In this document: positions 51,299 to 59,684 of the stretch, piece by piece | How the letters are laid out: each line of letters begins with the position of its first letter | Position numbering within the stretch: the first letter of the stretch is position 1 | Assembly: GCA_026004735.1 (NCBI GenBank) | Contig: BPJS01000001.1 | Location: 620,001-684,000 of the forward strand | Length of the DNA stretch: 64,000 bases | Direction of reading: 5' to 3' | Origin: Isosphaeraceae bacterium | GTDB lineage: Bacteria; Planctomycetota; Planctomycetia; Isosphaerales; Isosphaeraceae | Program-made: the position numbers and the translations under genes | Notes under the pieces: generated by a model | Told to the model about the DNA's origin: nothing | Databases searched by the model: none | The model's input: only the letters and a program-made list of their open reading frames with translations

Positions 51299-52579
51299 TC
51301 AGGTTTCGGGGAGGGTCCACGGGGAGCGGTCGATCGAGCGATGCAGCAGGGCGTTGGCATGGTCGTCGTCGGGGAAGCGTTCGGATGTGGGATCCCACGC
51401 GAGTCGGCGACCAGTTTTGAAGGCAATGTTGCCCAGATGGCCGATGCTGCTGAGCCGATGTCCGTAGGCGAAGTTGCACGAGCACTGGGCGCGGGTTTTG
51501 ATCGCGTCGAGCCATTCTCGGTGATGGCCCGGGGAACGTGGCAGGGTCGGCTCCGGCTCCTGGCCCTCTTCGCCGCGCGCCCACTCGATCTTGTAATCGT
51601 TGTAGTGGCCGTGGAGCGTGCCGCGGGTGCCGTAGAACGCAACGCCGGCGGGCCGTCCAAAGAAGCCGGTGTCGTTGTGGTTCTGATGGCTCCAGACGAG
51701 GTCGAAGCCTTCGGCGAAGTGATAAACGACCTCGAGCGAGTCGGGGGTTTCGCCGTTGTCCTGGGCAAACCGCTGGCCGTGAGCGACGACTGAGACCGGT
51801 GCCTCGGTCTTCATGCCCCAGAGGACCGGATCGACCAGGTGGCAGACAAAGTCCGCCAGTTGCCCGCCGGCGTAATCCCAGAAGTAACGCCAGTTGAAGT
51901 GGAACCGGTTGGCGTTGAACGGCCGCTCGGGGGCCGGGCCGAGCCACATGGCGTAGTCGACGCCGGCTGGCGGCGTGCTGTCGGGCGGGTTGCCGATGCC
52001 GCCATCCCGGCGAGCCATCCAGACCCGGGCCAGGCGGATCGTTCCCAGGACGCCGGACTGGACGATCTCGGCGATGCGGTGGTAGGTCTCGCTGGCATGG
52101 ATCAGGTTGCCCATCTGGGTGACCCGCTGATGCTTGGCGGCAGCAGCGGCGACACGCCGGCCTTCTTCGATCGAGTAGGTGAGCGGCTTTTCACAATAGA
52201 CGTCCTTGCCGGCCTGGCAGGCGAGGATCGTAGGGATGGCGTGCCAGTGGTCGGGCGTGGCGACGACAACCGCGTCAATGTCTCGGCGATCGAGCACGCG
52301 GCGGAAGTCTTTGACGATCTCGGCCTGGCCGCCAGCTTCCTCGCGGGCGCGGCGGGCGTGGCGTTCGTCGACGTCGCAGACCGCAGCGACCCGCACGTCG
52401 CCAAATCCCTTAAAAATGTTCAGGAGTCCCGTGCCCATGCCGCCGACGCCGATGAAGCCCAGAGTGATCGAGTCGTTGGGGCTGGCCGGTGGGTCGTCGG
52501 CCCGCCCGCTCCGGCCGGCCAGGGCCAGGGCGGTCGAAGCGGCGAGGAACGTTCGGCGAGAGGTCGGACGGGGGCGCAT
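51299..52579 (-). CDS. Tat-exported Gfo/Idh/MocA family oxidoreductase
   Basis: 426 residues. The N-terminus MRPRPTSRRTFLAASTALAL carries a twin-arginine signal (SRRTFLA). The Rossmann motif LGFIGVGGMGTGLL is near 40-53, CDVDERHARRAREEA near 69, VVVATPDHWHAIPTI near 105, the catalytic-Lys motif YCEKPLTYSIEEGRR near 128, and NWRYFWDYAGGQLADFVCHL with the family Asp/His near 229-248. This exported type is greatly expanded in Planctomycetes and acts on sugars or glycosides in the periplasm. The substrate is not deducible. Confidence 0.92.
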   Translation of the reverse strand: MRPRPTSRRTFLAASTALALAGRSGRADDPPASPNDSITLGFIGVGGMGTGLLNIFKGFGDVRVAAVCDVDERHARRAREEAGGQAEIVKDFRRVLDRRDIDAVVVATPDHWHAIPTILACQAGKDVYCEKPLTYSIEEGRRVAAAAAKHQRVTQMGNLIHASETYHRIAEIVQSGVLGTIRLARVWMARRDGGIGNPPDSTPPAGVDYAMWLGPAPERPFNANRFHFNWRYFWDYAGGQLADFVCHLVDPVLWGMKTEAPVSVVAHGQRFAQDNGETPDSLEVVYHFAEGFDLVWSHQNHNDTGFFGRPAGVAFYGTRGTLHGHYNDYKIEWARGEEGQEPEPTLPRSPGHHREWLDAIKTRAQCSCNFAYGHRLSSIGHLGNIAFKTGRRLAWDPTSERFPDDDHANALLHRSIDRSPWTLPET

Positions 52580-52672
52580 GACGCAAGACTCCGAATCAAG
52601 CCACCGAGTCAGTCTGGGAGCGAGGACGATATCGAGGCGTTCTGCCGGCTCAAGCAGCCTGCGGCCGTAACC

Positions 52673-53032
52673 TTAGAAATAGCGAGGGATGTCCGGGTCC
52701 GCTTCGACGCTATAAGCGTCGATCCCCCCGTGGAGGTTGAGCAGCCCGCCGACACCCCGCTCGGCCAGCCATTGCCGGACCCGCTCCGATCGGAGGCCGT
52801 GGTGGCAGTAGACGACCAGGGTGCGCGTTCGGGCGGCCGTGGCGATCTCGTCGACCCGTGCCGGGACCTCGGGCAGCGGGATGAACAGGTCGAGGACCGG
52901 AGCCGGGGCCGGGATCGCGCAGAAGGCACGCTCGATCGGCTCGCGAACATCAAGCAGACCGATCGCCTCGCCCGAATCGATTCGGCGGCGAAGCTCGACG
53001 GGGGCGATCGTGGAGGATCGTTGCGGGTTCAT
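52673..53032 (-). CDS. Rhodanese-like domain protein
   Basis: 119 residues. Single rhodanese domain: LLDVREPIERAFCAIPAP near 26 and the active loop VVYCHHGLRSERVRQWL near 73-89, with the catalytic Cys in YCHHGLRS, then LNLHGGIDAYSVEADPDIP near the end. It would carry sulfur as persulfide in the cytoplasm. Its start overlaps the stop of the DUF3500 gene by four bases (ATGA), so translation is coupled. Confidence 0.9.
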   Translation of the reverse strand: MNPQRSSTIAPVELRRRIDSGEAIGLLDVREPIERAFCAIPAPAPVLDLFIPLPEVPARVDEIATAARTRTLVVYCHHGLRSERVRQWLAERGVGGLLNLHGGIDAYSVEADPDIPRYF

Positions 53033-54051
53033 TGGACGAGCGGCCGCCCGAAGTCGCCGACACGGGACCGGTAGCTGCTGTGGATGTGGTTCGCGTTATT
53101 CTGCGTATTGTTGAACTCGATCAGGAACGTCTGGCCCTGAATCAGATAGGCGTGCGGTTGGGTGCGATCGGCCGGTCCGAACCAGGCGAAGCGGATCTCG
53201 TCGCCGGAACGCTCGACGTCGGCACGCCAGGCCGAGGCGACTTCTGGCGGCATGTCGCCTGCGTAGGCGTCGATCAGCGATTCCAGCAACCGCCGCTGGC
53301 CTGGTTTCATCTCGGTCACCGGCAGACCCACCGGCTCCAGAGCCGGCGGGGCCGGGTCCAGCCCGTTGGGGTTGCCCGTGTTGCTCGGAATGTCGGCCGG
53401 GGCCCGGTCCGAGGCCAGGGCACGCTTTTGCTGGGATTCATCGAGCGACTGGAAGAGCCTCAAGGCGCGATCCTCGATCTCGGCCAGGGTCCGCAGACCT
53501 TGGCGCGGTCCCTGACGCACCTCGGCCGGATTGGCGCCAAAAAACGCCGGCGTGGCTGAGACGATCTTCCCGTCCTCGATGGTGAAGTTGAGCGAAAGAT
53601 GATGCCCCTCAACCCGCCAGCCCCATCGTCCCTTGGTCGAGGGAGTGCCAAAAACGCTGACGTAGTAAAGTTCCGGGTCGCGAACCGGGCCGCTGCCTCG
53701 CTCCAGGTCGCGGAGGATCGCCTCCAGACTCATAATAGTCGTCGCCTTGATCGCCCCGGAGCGGCTGGTGCCGGACTGGATCAACCCAAAAGCCAAGGCT
53801 CGTTGGGCGGGGGTCATCTCCTTGATAGACAGACCCTTGCGCTGCCGGGGGATGAAATGCCAGTTGAGCCGCTCGGGATCGTCGAAACCAAAGACGGCTT
53901 TCGCCCGGGCTGGCTCGTCTAGCGCAGCCAGAAACCGCTCGGCAGCCTCGGCCATCGACGCCCCGCCCGGATCCATCTGCGCCGCCGCCCAGAGCGACAA
54001 GCCGACGACGATCACCGAACCGAGGGCCAGGCTGGGGCGGATCCGCGACAT
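53029..54051 (-). CDS. DUF3500 domain exported protein
   Basis: 340 residues. Signal peptide at about 1-25 (LGSVIVVGLSLWAAAQ). The mature protein shows the DUF3500 layout: FLAALDEPARAKAVFGFDDP near 41, RLNWHFIPRQRKGLSIKEMT near 61, WGWRVEGHHLSLNFTIEDG near 142, TPAFFGANPAEVR near 166, and the C-terminal LIQGQTFLIEFNNTQNNANH block with HIHSSYRS. The His residues in HHLSLNF and NHIHS are typical and may bind a metal. Function of the family is unknown. Probably secreted or periplasmic. Coupled to the rhodanese gene. Confidence 0.88.
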   Translation of the reverse strand: MSRIRPSLALGSVIVVGLSLWAAAQMDPGGASMAEAAERFLAALDEPARAKAVFGFDDPERLNWHFIPRQRKGLSIKEMTPAQRALAFGLIQSGTSRSGAIKATTIMSLEAILRDLERGSGPVRDPELYYVSVFGTPSTKGRWGWRVEGHHLSLNFTIEDGKIVSATPAFFGANPAEVRQGPRQGLRTLAEIEDRALRLFQSLDESQQKRALASDRAPADIPSNTGNPNGLDPAPPALEPVGLPVTEMKPGQRRLLESLIDAYAGDMPPEVASAWRADVERSGDEIRFAWFGPADRTQPHAYLIQGQTFLIEFNNTQNNANHIHSSYRSRVGDFGRPLVQ

Positions 54052-54211
54052 GGTTGAAAGCTCCCATCTCAGGGCGACATCTACGCGCCCCCGAACGGCT
54101 CATCCTAACGCGCCCCACTACGATCGCCAGACGCGACCGCCGACCCGCGGCGGTCATGACGCGGAAGTCGTCAAGACGCCCTCAGGGTTTTCGACGCTTT
54201 TTCCTTGACGT

Positions 54212-54226
54212 CCCCCCCCCCCCCCC
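54212..54226. repeat. Homopolymer of 15 C
   Basis: An uninterrupted run of 15 C on the plus strand. It starts one base after TTGACG (54205-54210) and ends two bases before TTGATT/TGATTT, so it fills most of what would be a promoter spacer for the cassette starting at 54296. Such tracts are prone to slippage. Confidence 0.7.
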
Positions 54227-54295
54227 GTTGATTTGATCTAAAACAAGCGTCGTCTCCGAATCGTCTTTGTTGACACCCTCCGATCGAGTGGTCCC

Positions 54296-54634
54296 ATGCG
54301 AGCGATGGTCGCGGTGATCGCCCTTCTCAGCCTGGTGGCGGCCGCCTCCGCGCTCTGGCTCGGCGGGCAGATGCTCGCGTCTCCCGGCCGCTTGGTTCCC
54401 GAGCAGGCCGAGTTGGTCGTGCGATCCTCGCCGGACGCACCGGCGTCCGAGGCGATCGCCTTCGAGCGCGGCGAGGCCGCGCGGTCTGGACGTCTGGTCG
54501 TCTTCACCGTCCGTCTGCGACCCGGCGCGCCCCCGCCGCCCGACCGCGTCGCCCTGCTCGTCCGAACGACCTCCGACCCGTCCATCCGGCTCACCATTCC
54601 CGTCACGATCCGTCGCGCGGGGGCCTCGCCATGA
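54296..54634 (+). CDS. Exported or anchored protein with DUF1573-like C-terminal part
   Basis: 112 residues from ATG 54296. An N-terminal hydrophobic segment at about 4-24 (MVAVIALLSLVAAASALWLGG) is a signal or anchor. The rest is short and Val/Arg/Pro-rich, ending FTVRLRPGAPPPPDRVALLV and RTTSDPSIRLTIPVTIRRAG, which resembles the final strands of HYDIN/DUF1573-type immunoglobulin-like domains (LRPG...VLVRTDDP...IPV). Only the last half of such a domain is present. Stop overlaps the DUF1559 start by four bases (ATGA). Confidence 0.6.
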   Translation: MRAMVAVIALLSLVAAASALWLGGQMLASPGRLVPEQAELVVRSSPDAPASEAIAFERGEAARSGRLVVFTVRLRPGAPPPPDRVALLVRTTSDPSIRLTIPVTIRRAGASP

Positions 54635-55620
54635 TTCAAGCCCGGCCTGGACGTCCCGACGGACTTCGTTCCCGAACACGTGGCGGCGTCACGCTCATCG
54701 AGTTGCTGGTGGTCCTCGGCATCGTCGGCATCCTGGTTGGCCTGCTTGCCCCCGCCGTCCAGGGCGCCCGCGAGGCGGCCCGCCGCGCCCGGTGCTCGAA
54801 CAACCTGCGACAGATGGGCCTCGCCATGCAGGGCTACGAGACCGCCTGGGGCGTCTTCCCGCCCAGCCCGCTCGTCCAGATGATCGCCTACCTCCCCAAT
54901 CACGCCTCGCATGCCTCGGCCCACGTCTCGCTCCTCCCTTACATCGAGCTCCAACCCCTCTACGCCTCCATCAACTTCCAGAGCGAGTTCATCCATCCGC
55001 TCGACCTCCGCTTCGGCCCCAACACCACCGCCGCGTCCACGGTCGTGGCGACGTTCCTCTGCCCGTCCGACCCGCGGGCGACGCGCCGGTCTCTGGCCCC
55101 CGTTAGCTACCGCGCCAATCACGGCCTCTGCATCAACTGCCGCGGCGAGGGCTCGTTCGACTACCGGGGCGTCCGCGCGGCCGCCTTCCGCGACGGCCTC
55201 TCGAACACGCTCGCCTTCTCCGAGAAGCCCGTCGGCTCGGGCGGCACGGGCCGCTACTCGCCGTTCCGCGACTGGCTCGACGTCCTCCCTAAGCCGGCCC
55301 CCGACACGGCCGACGCCTGGCTGCTGACCTGCGCCTCCCAGACCGAGACCGACCTTGCTCAGCTCGACGCCGGCGCCACCTGGCTGCTCGCCGGCGCCAT
55401 CTACACCGACTTCTTCACATCAGCGCCCCCCAACAGCCGCGTCCCCGACTGCGGCCACGGCGCGCTCGCCTCGGGCGAGGGCGTCTTCGCCGCCCGCAGC
55501 TTCCACCCCGGCGGCGTCAACTCCCTGCGGATGGACGGATCCGTTCGATGGGTCGGCCAGGCCATCGACATTGCTCTCTGGCGGGGCATGGGGACCAGGA
55601 GTGACGGCGAGATCCCGTGA
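54631..55620 (+). CDS. DUF1559 protein with prepilin-type N-terminus
   Basis: 329 residues. Near the N-terminus is a type IV prepilin/pseudopilin processing site and helix (RGGVTLIELLVVLGIVGILV, Glu five residues after the cleaved Gly). The DUF1559 block follows: QGAREAARRARCSNNLRQMG near 48, FPPSPLVQMI, LLPYIELQPLY near 105, and the SBP_bac_10-like C-terminus with SFHPGGVNSLRMDGSVRWVG near 295. This family is planctomycete-specific and highly expanded; its function is unknown, probably as a pilin-like envelope component. It overlaps both neighbours by four bases. Confidence 0.92.
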   Translation: MIQARPGRPDGLRSRTRGGVTLIELLVVLGIVGILVGLLAPAVQGAREAARRARCSNNLRQMGLAMQGYETAWGVFPPSPLVQMIAYLPNHASHASAHVSLLPYIELQPLYASINFQSEFIHPLDLRFGPNTTAASTVVATFLCPSDPRATRRSLAPVSYRANHGLCINCRGEGSFDYRGVRAAAFRDGLSNTLAFSEKPVGSGGTGRYSPFRDWLDVLPKPAPDTADAWLLTCASQTETDLAQLDAGATWLLAGAIYTDFFTSAPPNSRVPDCGHGALASGEGVFAARSFHPGGVNSLRMDGSVRWVGQAIDIALWRGMGTRSDGEIP

Positions 55621-56063
55621 CCAGTCGGTTCGGCTCGATGTTTCTCGTCGTCCCCGTGAACAGACTGCTCGTAACCCCCCGCCGGAGGTCCCCCATAAAG
55701 TACCGCCTCAGCAAGAATTTCCTCGCGGCCTCGATCACCGCCGGGGCGATCCTGACCCTTGTCCCGCTGTTTCGAGCCGGGTCGGCCTTCGATGTGGTGT
55801 CGGGCGTGGAGAACAACTGCGTTTGGACCAACAACAACGTCTGTGCCACGTGCGAGAACACCAAGCAGGCCTACCAGTGCCAGCCGGGCGATATGCCGAA
55901 GGGCTTCGGCTACGGGCGGTGCCTCTACCAGCCGGGCAAGTGCGCCGACAAGTCGAAGCACCACTGCGGTCAGTACACGTACACGTGCGGAGACCCGAGG
56001 GAGATCATCAAGAATGATCCATCCTGCAACTTCGCGAGCCCGGATATCTGCAAAAAGGAGTAG
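55617..56063 (+). CDS. Cysteine-rich small exported protein
   Basis: 148 residues from GTG 55617, whose codon overlaps the DUF1559 stop (GTGA). A basic segment (RRRSPIKYRLSKN) is followed by a hydrophobic stretch at about 37-57 (FLAASITAGAILTLVPLFRAG). The mature part has ten Cys in about 85 residues: NCVWTNNNVCATC, YQCQPGD, GRCLYQPGKC, HHCGQYTYTCG, PSCNF and DICKK. Disulfide-linked domain outside the cytoplasm is inferred. No relatives recognised. The next gene starts inside its 3' end. Confidence 0.72.
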   Translation: MTSRFGSMFLVVPVNRLLVTPRRRSPIKYRLSKNFLAASITAGAILTLVPLFRAGSAFDVVSGVENNCVWTNNNVCATCENTKQAYQCQPGDMPKGFGYGRCLYQPGKCADKSKHHCGQYTYTCGDPREIIKNDPSCNFASPDICKKE

Positions 56064-57117
56064 AGTCTTTCCGCCGCGGGCGCTACTGATCCTGCTCATC
56101 CTCCCCGCCATGAGCGCGTCCGCGCGTCATCAGCAATCCGGCGTGGACCACCAGTCGGCGTTGCTTCGCGAGATGACGTCGTGGAGCTCCCTGCGCGTTC
56201 GCGTCCGCTACGATCAGACCCTCCACGTCCCCCGGCCGGACGGCCGAGCCGGTGGGGGCGGCGGGATCGACCACGACTACATCGAGACAGCGCTCGGTCA
56301 ACGCCTCTTCGAGATTAGGATGTCGGTCGAAGGCGGGTCCGTGGCCCGCCAGTGTGGCTACTCGGACGGGAGACGCTTCGCCCGGGTCGATTTCCATCGA
56401 GACAAACGCGGTGATCGCGCGCGGACGATCGGGATCGCGAACAGCTTCATGTCGGAGGCGAGCGAAGGGTACGTCCAGCGCCCCCACCCCCTGCGCTTCC
56501 TCTACGTCGGCCTCAAACCATTGTACGAGGTACTCGCCGACACCAAGCCCTATGGTGAGGCCAGCCACCTGGATCGCACCTGTGACCTCTTCCGCTTCAC
56601 CGTCGCCGGACCAAGCCGCACCCAGGACCTTATCTATTGGCTGGACCGGCGGACCTCAATCCCACTGCGGGTCGAGGCATACCCCGTCGGGGGCAGCCCG
56701 GGGGATGCGCGGCCGTTCTGGCGCTGGGAGGCCCATTCGCTCGACACCGTCCAGGGCTACCACCTGCCTCTCCGCTCCACATACACGAGCTATCAGCAGC
56801 AAGACGACCACGCCACCGACCGCCCGAGCCTAGTCAACCGCGTCGAGGTCCAGTCCGTCGAGTTCAACAAGGAATACCCGGCCTCGATGTTCTGGCCGAC
56901 GTTCACGCCCGGCGCCCAGGTCATCGACGCCGTCGGCAACGACGGGATCTACACCGTCCCGGACCCCAACCCCCCGCCCCCCGCCGGAACGATCGCCGCC
57001 CCCGCCATCGAGGCCAACCCCGAACGCGGCTGGTCCGAGGCCCTGCCGACCACTGCCACCCTCCTCGGCCTCCTCGTCCTCGTCGTCGGCCTCACCCTCT
57101 GGTGGCGGCGACGCTGA
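56014..57117 (+). CDS. Exported protein with C-terminal membrane anchor
   Basis: 367 residues from ATG 56014, which overlaps the Cys-rich gene by 50 bases. This choice gives a basic start (MIHPATSRARISAKRSR) then a hydrophobic signal (ALLILLILPAMSASA); ATG 56110 would lose it. The body of about 290 residues is beta-rich with Tyr/Arg (RVRVRYDQTLHVPRPDG, YLHLPLRS-like YHLPLRSTYTSYQQQ, RVEVQSVEFNKEYPASMF). A Pro-rich linker (PDPNPPPPAG) precedes a C-terminal helix (TATLLGLLVLVVGLTLWW) and RRR, an anchor layout. Last of the four-gene cassette. Family not recognised. Confidence 0.72.
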   Translation: MIHPATSRARISAKRSRVFPPRALLILLILPAMSASARHQQSGVDHQSALLREMTSWSSLRVRVRYDQTLHVPRPDGRAGGGGGIDHDYIETALGQRLFEIRMSVEGGSVARQCGYSDGRRFARVDFHRDKRGDRARTIGIANSFMSEASEGYVQRPHPLRFLYVGLKPLYEVLADTKPYGEASHLDRTCDLFRFTVAGPSRTQDLIYWLDRRTSIPLRVEAYPVGGSPGDARPFWRWEAHSLDTVQGYHLPLRSTYTSYQQQDDHATDRPSLVNRVEVQSVEFNKEYPASMFWPTFTPGAQVIDAVGNDGIYTVPDPNPPPPAGTIAAPAIEANPERGWSEALPTTATLLGLLVLVVGLTLWWRRR

Positions 57118-57228
57118 GGCTCGACCACGGCCGCTTGCGGGGTGTATCGGGGGGTGATACGGTACATCCATGCGGGGAACGGCCTTCTGGCACGCCCGAA
57201 GCCCCGCCGTCCGATCCCACGTAGGACG

Positions 57229-58140
57229 ATGTTTGCCATTCGCGCCGCCTGCTTTTTGGCGCCCGATATTAAGCGGTTCGAAATCGAAGCCCCTCGCGTC
57301 GCGCGAAAGCAGCGGGCGGGACAGTTTGTGATCGTCCGCGTGCACGAGCGGGGCGAGCGGATTCCGCTGACCATCGCCGGCAGCGACCCCGGCGCCGGGA
57401 CGATCACGCTGATCGTGCAGGGCATCGGCAAGACGACGAAGTTGATGAATACGCTCGAGGCTGGCGACGCCATTCCTGACCTCGTCGGCCCCCTCGGGCG
57501 GCCGACCGAAGTCGAGCGCTATGGCACCGTCGTCGTGATCGGCGGCGGTGTCGGGACGGCGATCGCGTATCCCTCGGCCCTCGCCTTGAAGGCGGCAGGC
57601 AACCGGGTGATCGCCATCATTGGCGGCCGGACCCGGGAGCTGGTGCTCCTCGAACCGGAATTGCGTGCTGGGGGCGTCGAGGTTGTCGTCGTCACCGACG
57701 ACGGCAGCTATGGACAGAAAGGGCTTGTCACCGACGCGCTCCGCGACCGGATCGCCACCGGCGAGCAGATCGACCGGGTTCTGGCCATCGGCCCGGTGCG
57801 CATGATGCAGGCCGTGGCCGAACTGACCCGGCCCCTGAAAATCCCCACGGTCGTGAGCCTCAATGCGCTGATGGTCGATGGCACGGGCATGTGCGGCGGC
57901 TGCCGGGTGCAGACCGTCGATGGACCGCGGTTTGCCTGCGTCGATGGTCCCGAATTCGATGCCCATACGGTCGATTACGAGATCCTGGCACGCCGCAATC
58001 GGATGTACGCCGAGGCCGAAGCCGCCGCCTTGCGTTCGTTTCTGGCGGCCGAGGCAGCGGCCGAGGAGCCGCCCGGACCCTGCCAGCTCGAAGCCCGGCA
58101 TCCGGAGGTTGGTCCACGGATCAGGGGAGGGACATCGTGA
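57229..58140 (+). CDS. Sulfide/dihydroorotate dehydrogenase-like FAD/NAD-binding protein (NfnA-like)
   Basis: 303 residues from ATG 57229; an upstream frame to 57142 lacks similarity. FAD domain at about 1-95 (RAGQFVIVRVHERGERIPLT), NAD domain from YGTVVVIGGGVGTAIAYP near 100, and the C-terminal [2Fe-2S] site LMVDGTGMCGGCRVQTVDGP near 216-235 with ACVDGPEFDAHTVDYE. This is the small subunit of NADH-dependent ferredoxin:NADP+ oxidoreductase (Nfn) or of glutamate-synthase-linked complexes. Coupled to the GltD-like gene by a GTGA overlap, so the two form one enzyme. It transfers electrons between NADH, NADPH and ferredoxin. Confidence 0.9.
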   Translation: MFAIRAACFLAPDIKRFEIEAPRVARKQRAGQFVIVRVHERGERIPLTIAGSDPGAGTITLIVQGIGKTTKLMNTLEAGDAIPDLVGPLGRPTEVERYGTVVVIGGGVGTAIAYPSALALKAAGNRVIAIIGGRTRELVLLEPELRAGGVEVVVVTDDGSYGQKGLVTDALRDRIATGEQIDRVLAIGPVRMMQAVAELTRPLKIPTVVSLNALMVDGTGMCGGCRVQTVDGPRFACVDGPEFDAHTVDYEILARRNRMYAEAEAAALRSFLAAEAAAEEPPGPCQLEARHPEVGPRIRGGTS

Positions 58141-59582
58141 GCAACACGCTGCCACCCAAGGAACGGTTGAAGATTCCCCGGCAGCCGATGCCCGAGCAGG
58201 AGCCGCACGAGCGGCGGCATAATTTTCTCGAAGTGAACCAGGGTTTGACGGTTCTCGGCGCCACGACCGAAGCCCTGCGGTGCCTCGAATGTGCCAAACC
58301 TCAGTGCAGCGATGGATGCCCGGTTCATGTGAAGATTCGTGAGTTTGTGCAGCTTGTCACCGCGGGCGAGTTTCTGAAAGCGGCCGCCAAGATCCGCGAG
58401 GACAACGTTTTGCCGGCGATCACGGGCCGCGTCTGCCCCCAGGAAACCCAGTGCGAGGGCTGCTGCATCCTGGGCAAGAAGCAGGAACCCCTGGCGATCG
58501 GATATCTGGAACGCTTCGTCGCCGACTACGAGCGCGAACATGGCCAACTGGGGCTGCCCGAGCGCCAGCCCCCAACCGGTAAGAAAGTCGCCATTGTCGG
58601 GAGCGGGCCGGCGGGACTGAGCGCGGCCGGCGATCTGATCCGAGCCGGTCACGACGTCACCGTCTTCGAGGCCCTCCACGAACTCGGAGGCGTGCTCATC
58701 TACGGCATCCCCGAGTTCCGGCTGCCCAAGGAGATTGTGCGTCACGAAATCGAGGTGTTGCGGCAGATGGGCATCCGGTTCGAGACCAATGTCGTCATCG
58801 GCAAGACGGTCACGATCGACGAGCTAATGAACGACGAGGGCTTCGACGCCGTGCTGGTCGCCACCGGCGCAGGGCTGCCTAAGTTTCTGGGCGTCCCGGG
58901 CGAGAATCTGCCCGGCGTCTATTCGGCCAACGAATTCTTGACCCGAGTCAATCTGATGCACGCCAACGACCCGACCTACGATGAGCCGGTCTTCGATTGC
59001 CGGGGTCGGGATGTGGCGGTCATCGGCGGCGGCAACACGGCGATGGACGCTGTGCGGACGGCGTTGCGGCTCGGCGCACGCAAGGCGTATCTGGTGTATC
59101 GCCGAACCGAGAAGGAGATGCCGGCGCGTGCCGAAGAGCTCAAACACGCCAAGCAGGAGGGCGTCGAGCTGATCTGTCTGGCCAACCCGGTCGCGTTTCG
59201 GGAAGACGAGAAGGGCAACCTCTGCGCGATCCGCCTCCAGCGGATGGAGCTGGGCGAGCCGGACGCCTCGGGCCGGGCCAGCCCCAGGCCGATACCAGGG
59301 AGCGAGTTCGACCTGCCCGTGGCAATGGCGGTCGTCGCGTTGGGGACCAGCGCCAATCCGCTGGTTCAGGCGTCCACGCCCGACCTGGGCACGGATCGCC
59401 GGGGCTACATTGCGGCCGATCCGACCAGTCTTTGCACCAGCAAGCGTGGCGTGTTCGCGGCCGGCGATATCGTGACCGGCTCGGCGACGGTCATTCTGGC
59501 GATGGCCGCCGGACGCCGCGCGGCGGCCTCGATCCTCCGCTACCTGGAGGACGGTCAATGGCCTGTCGTTCTGCCCGCTTGA
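58137..59582 (+). CDS. NADPH-dependent glutamate synthase small-chain-like protein (GltD/NfnB)
   Basis: 481 residues from GTG 58137 (AGGGGAGG upstream). N-terminal twin [4Fe-4S] ligands: RCLECAKPQCSDGCPVHVKI near 41-60 and GRVCPQETQCEGCCILGKK near 97-115. FAD site KVAIVGSGPAGLSAAGDLIRAG near 151. NADPH site VAVIGGGNTAMDAVRTALRLGA near 294. The C-terminal FAD contact GVFAAGDIVTGSATVILAMAAGRRAA is near 440-465. Partner of the preceding FAD/[2Fe-2S] protein. Without a large GltB subunit nearby, an Nfn-type transhydrogenase is more likely than true glutamate synthase. Confidence 0.92.
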   Translation: MSNTLPPKERLKIPRQPMPEQEPHERRHNFLEVNQGLTVLGATTEALRCLECAKPQCSDGCPVHVKIREFVQLVTAGEFLKAAAKIREDNVLPAITGRVCPQETQCEGCCILGKKQEPLAIGYLERFVADYEREHGQLGLPERQPPTGKKVAIVGSGPAGLSAAGDLIRAGHDVTVFEALHELGGVLIYGIPEFRLPKEIVRHEIEVLRQMGIRFETNVVIGKTVTIDELMNDEGFDAVLVATGAGLPKFLGVPGENLPGVYSANEFLTRVNLMHANDPTYDEPVFDCRGRDVAVIGGGNTAMDAVRTALRLGARKAYLVYRRTEKEMPARAEELKHAKQEGVELICLANPVAFREDEKGNLCAIRLQRMELGEPDASGRASPRPIPGSEFDLPVAMAVVALGTSANPLVQASTPDLGTDRRGYIAADPTSLCTSKRGVFAAGDIVTGSATVILAMAAGRRAAASILRYLEDGQWPVVLPA

Positions 59583-59684
59583 CCCCCGAGTGCTGGAGCC
59601 AGCGGTGACGGCTAAGTTAGTCTAAGCTCGGGTCGTGCGCCACCGCGGCGCCGGCGGATTGAGTCCGTCTGGGAGCTTGGCTCG

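Noticed and set aside
58137-59582. Annotation as a true glutamate synthase small subunit
   Set aside because: No large subunit is near; the partner is an NfnA-like protein, so transhydrogenase is preferred.
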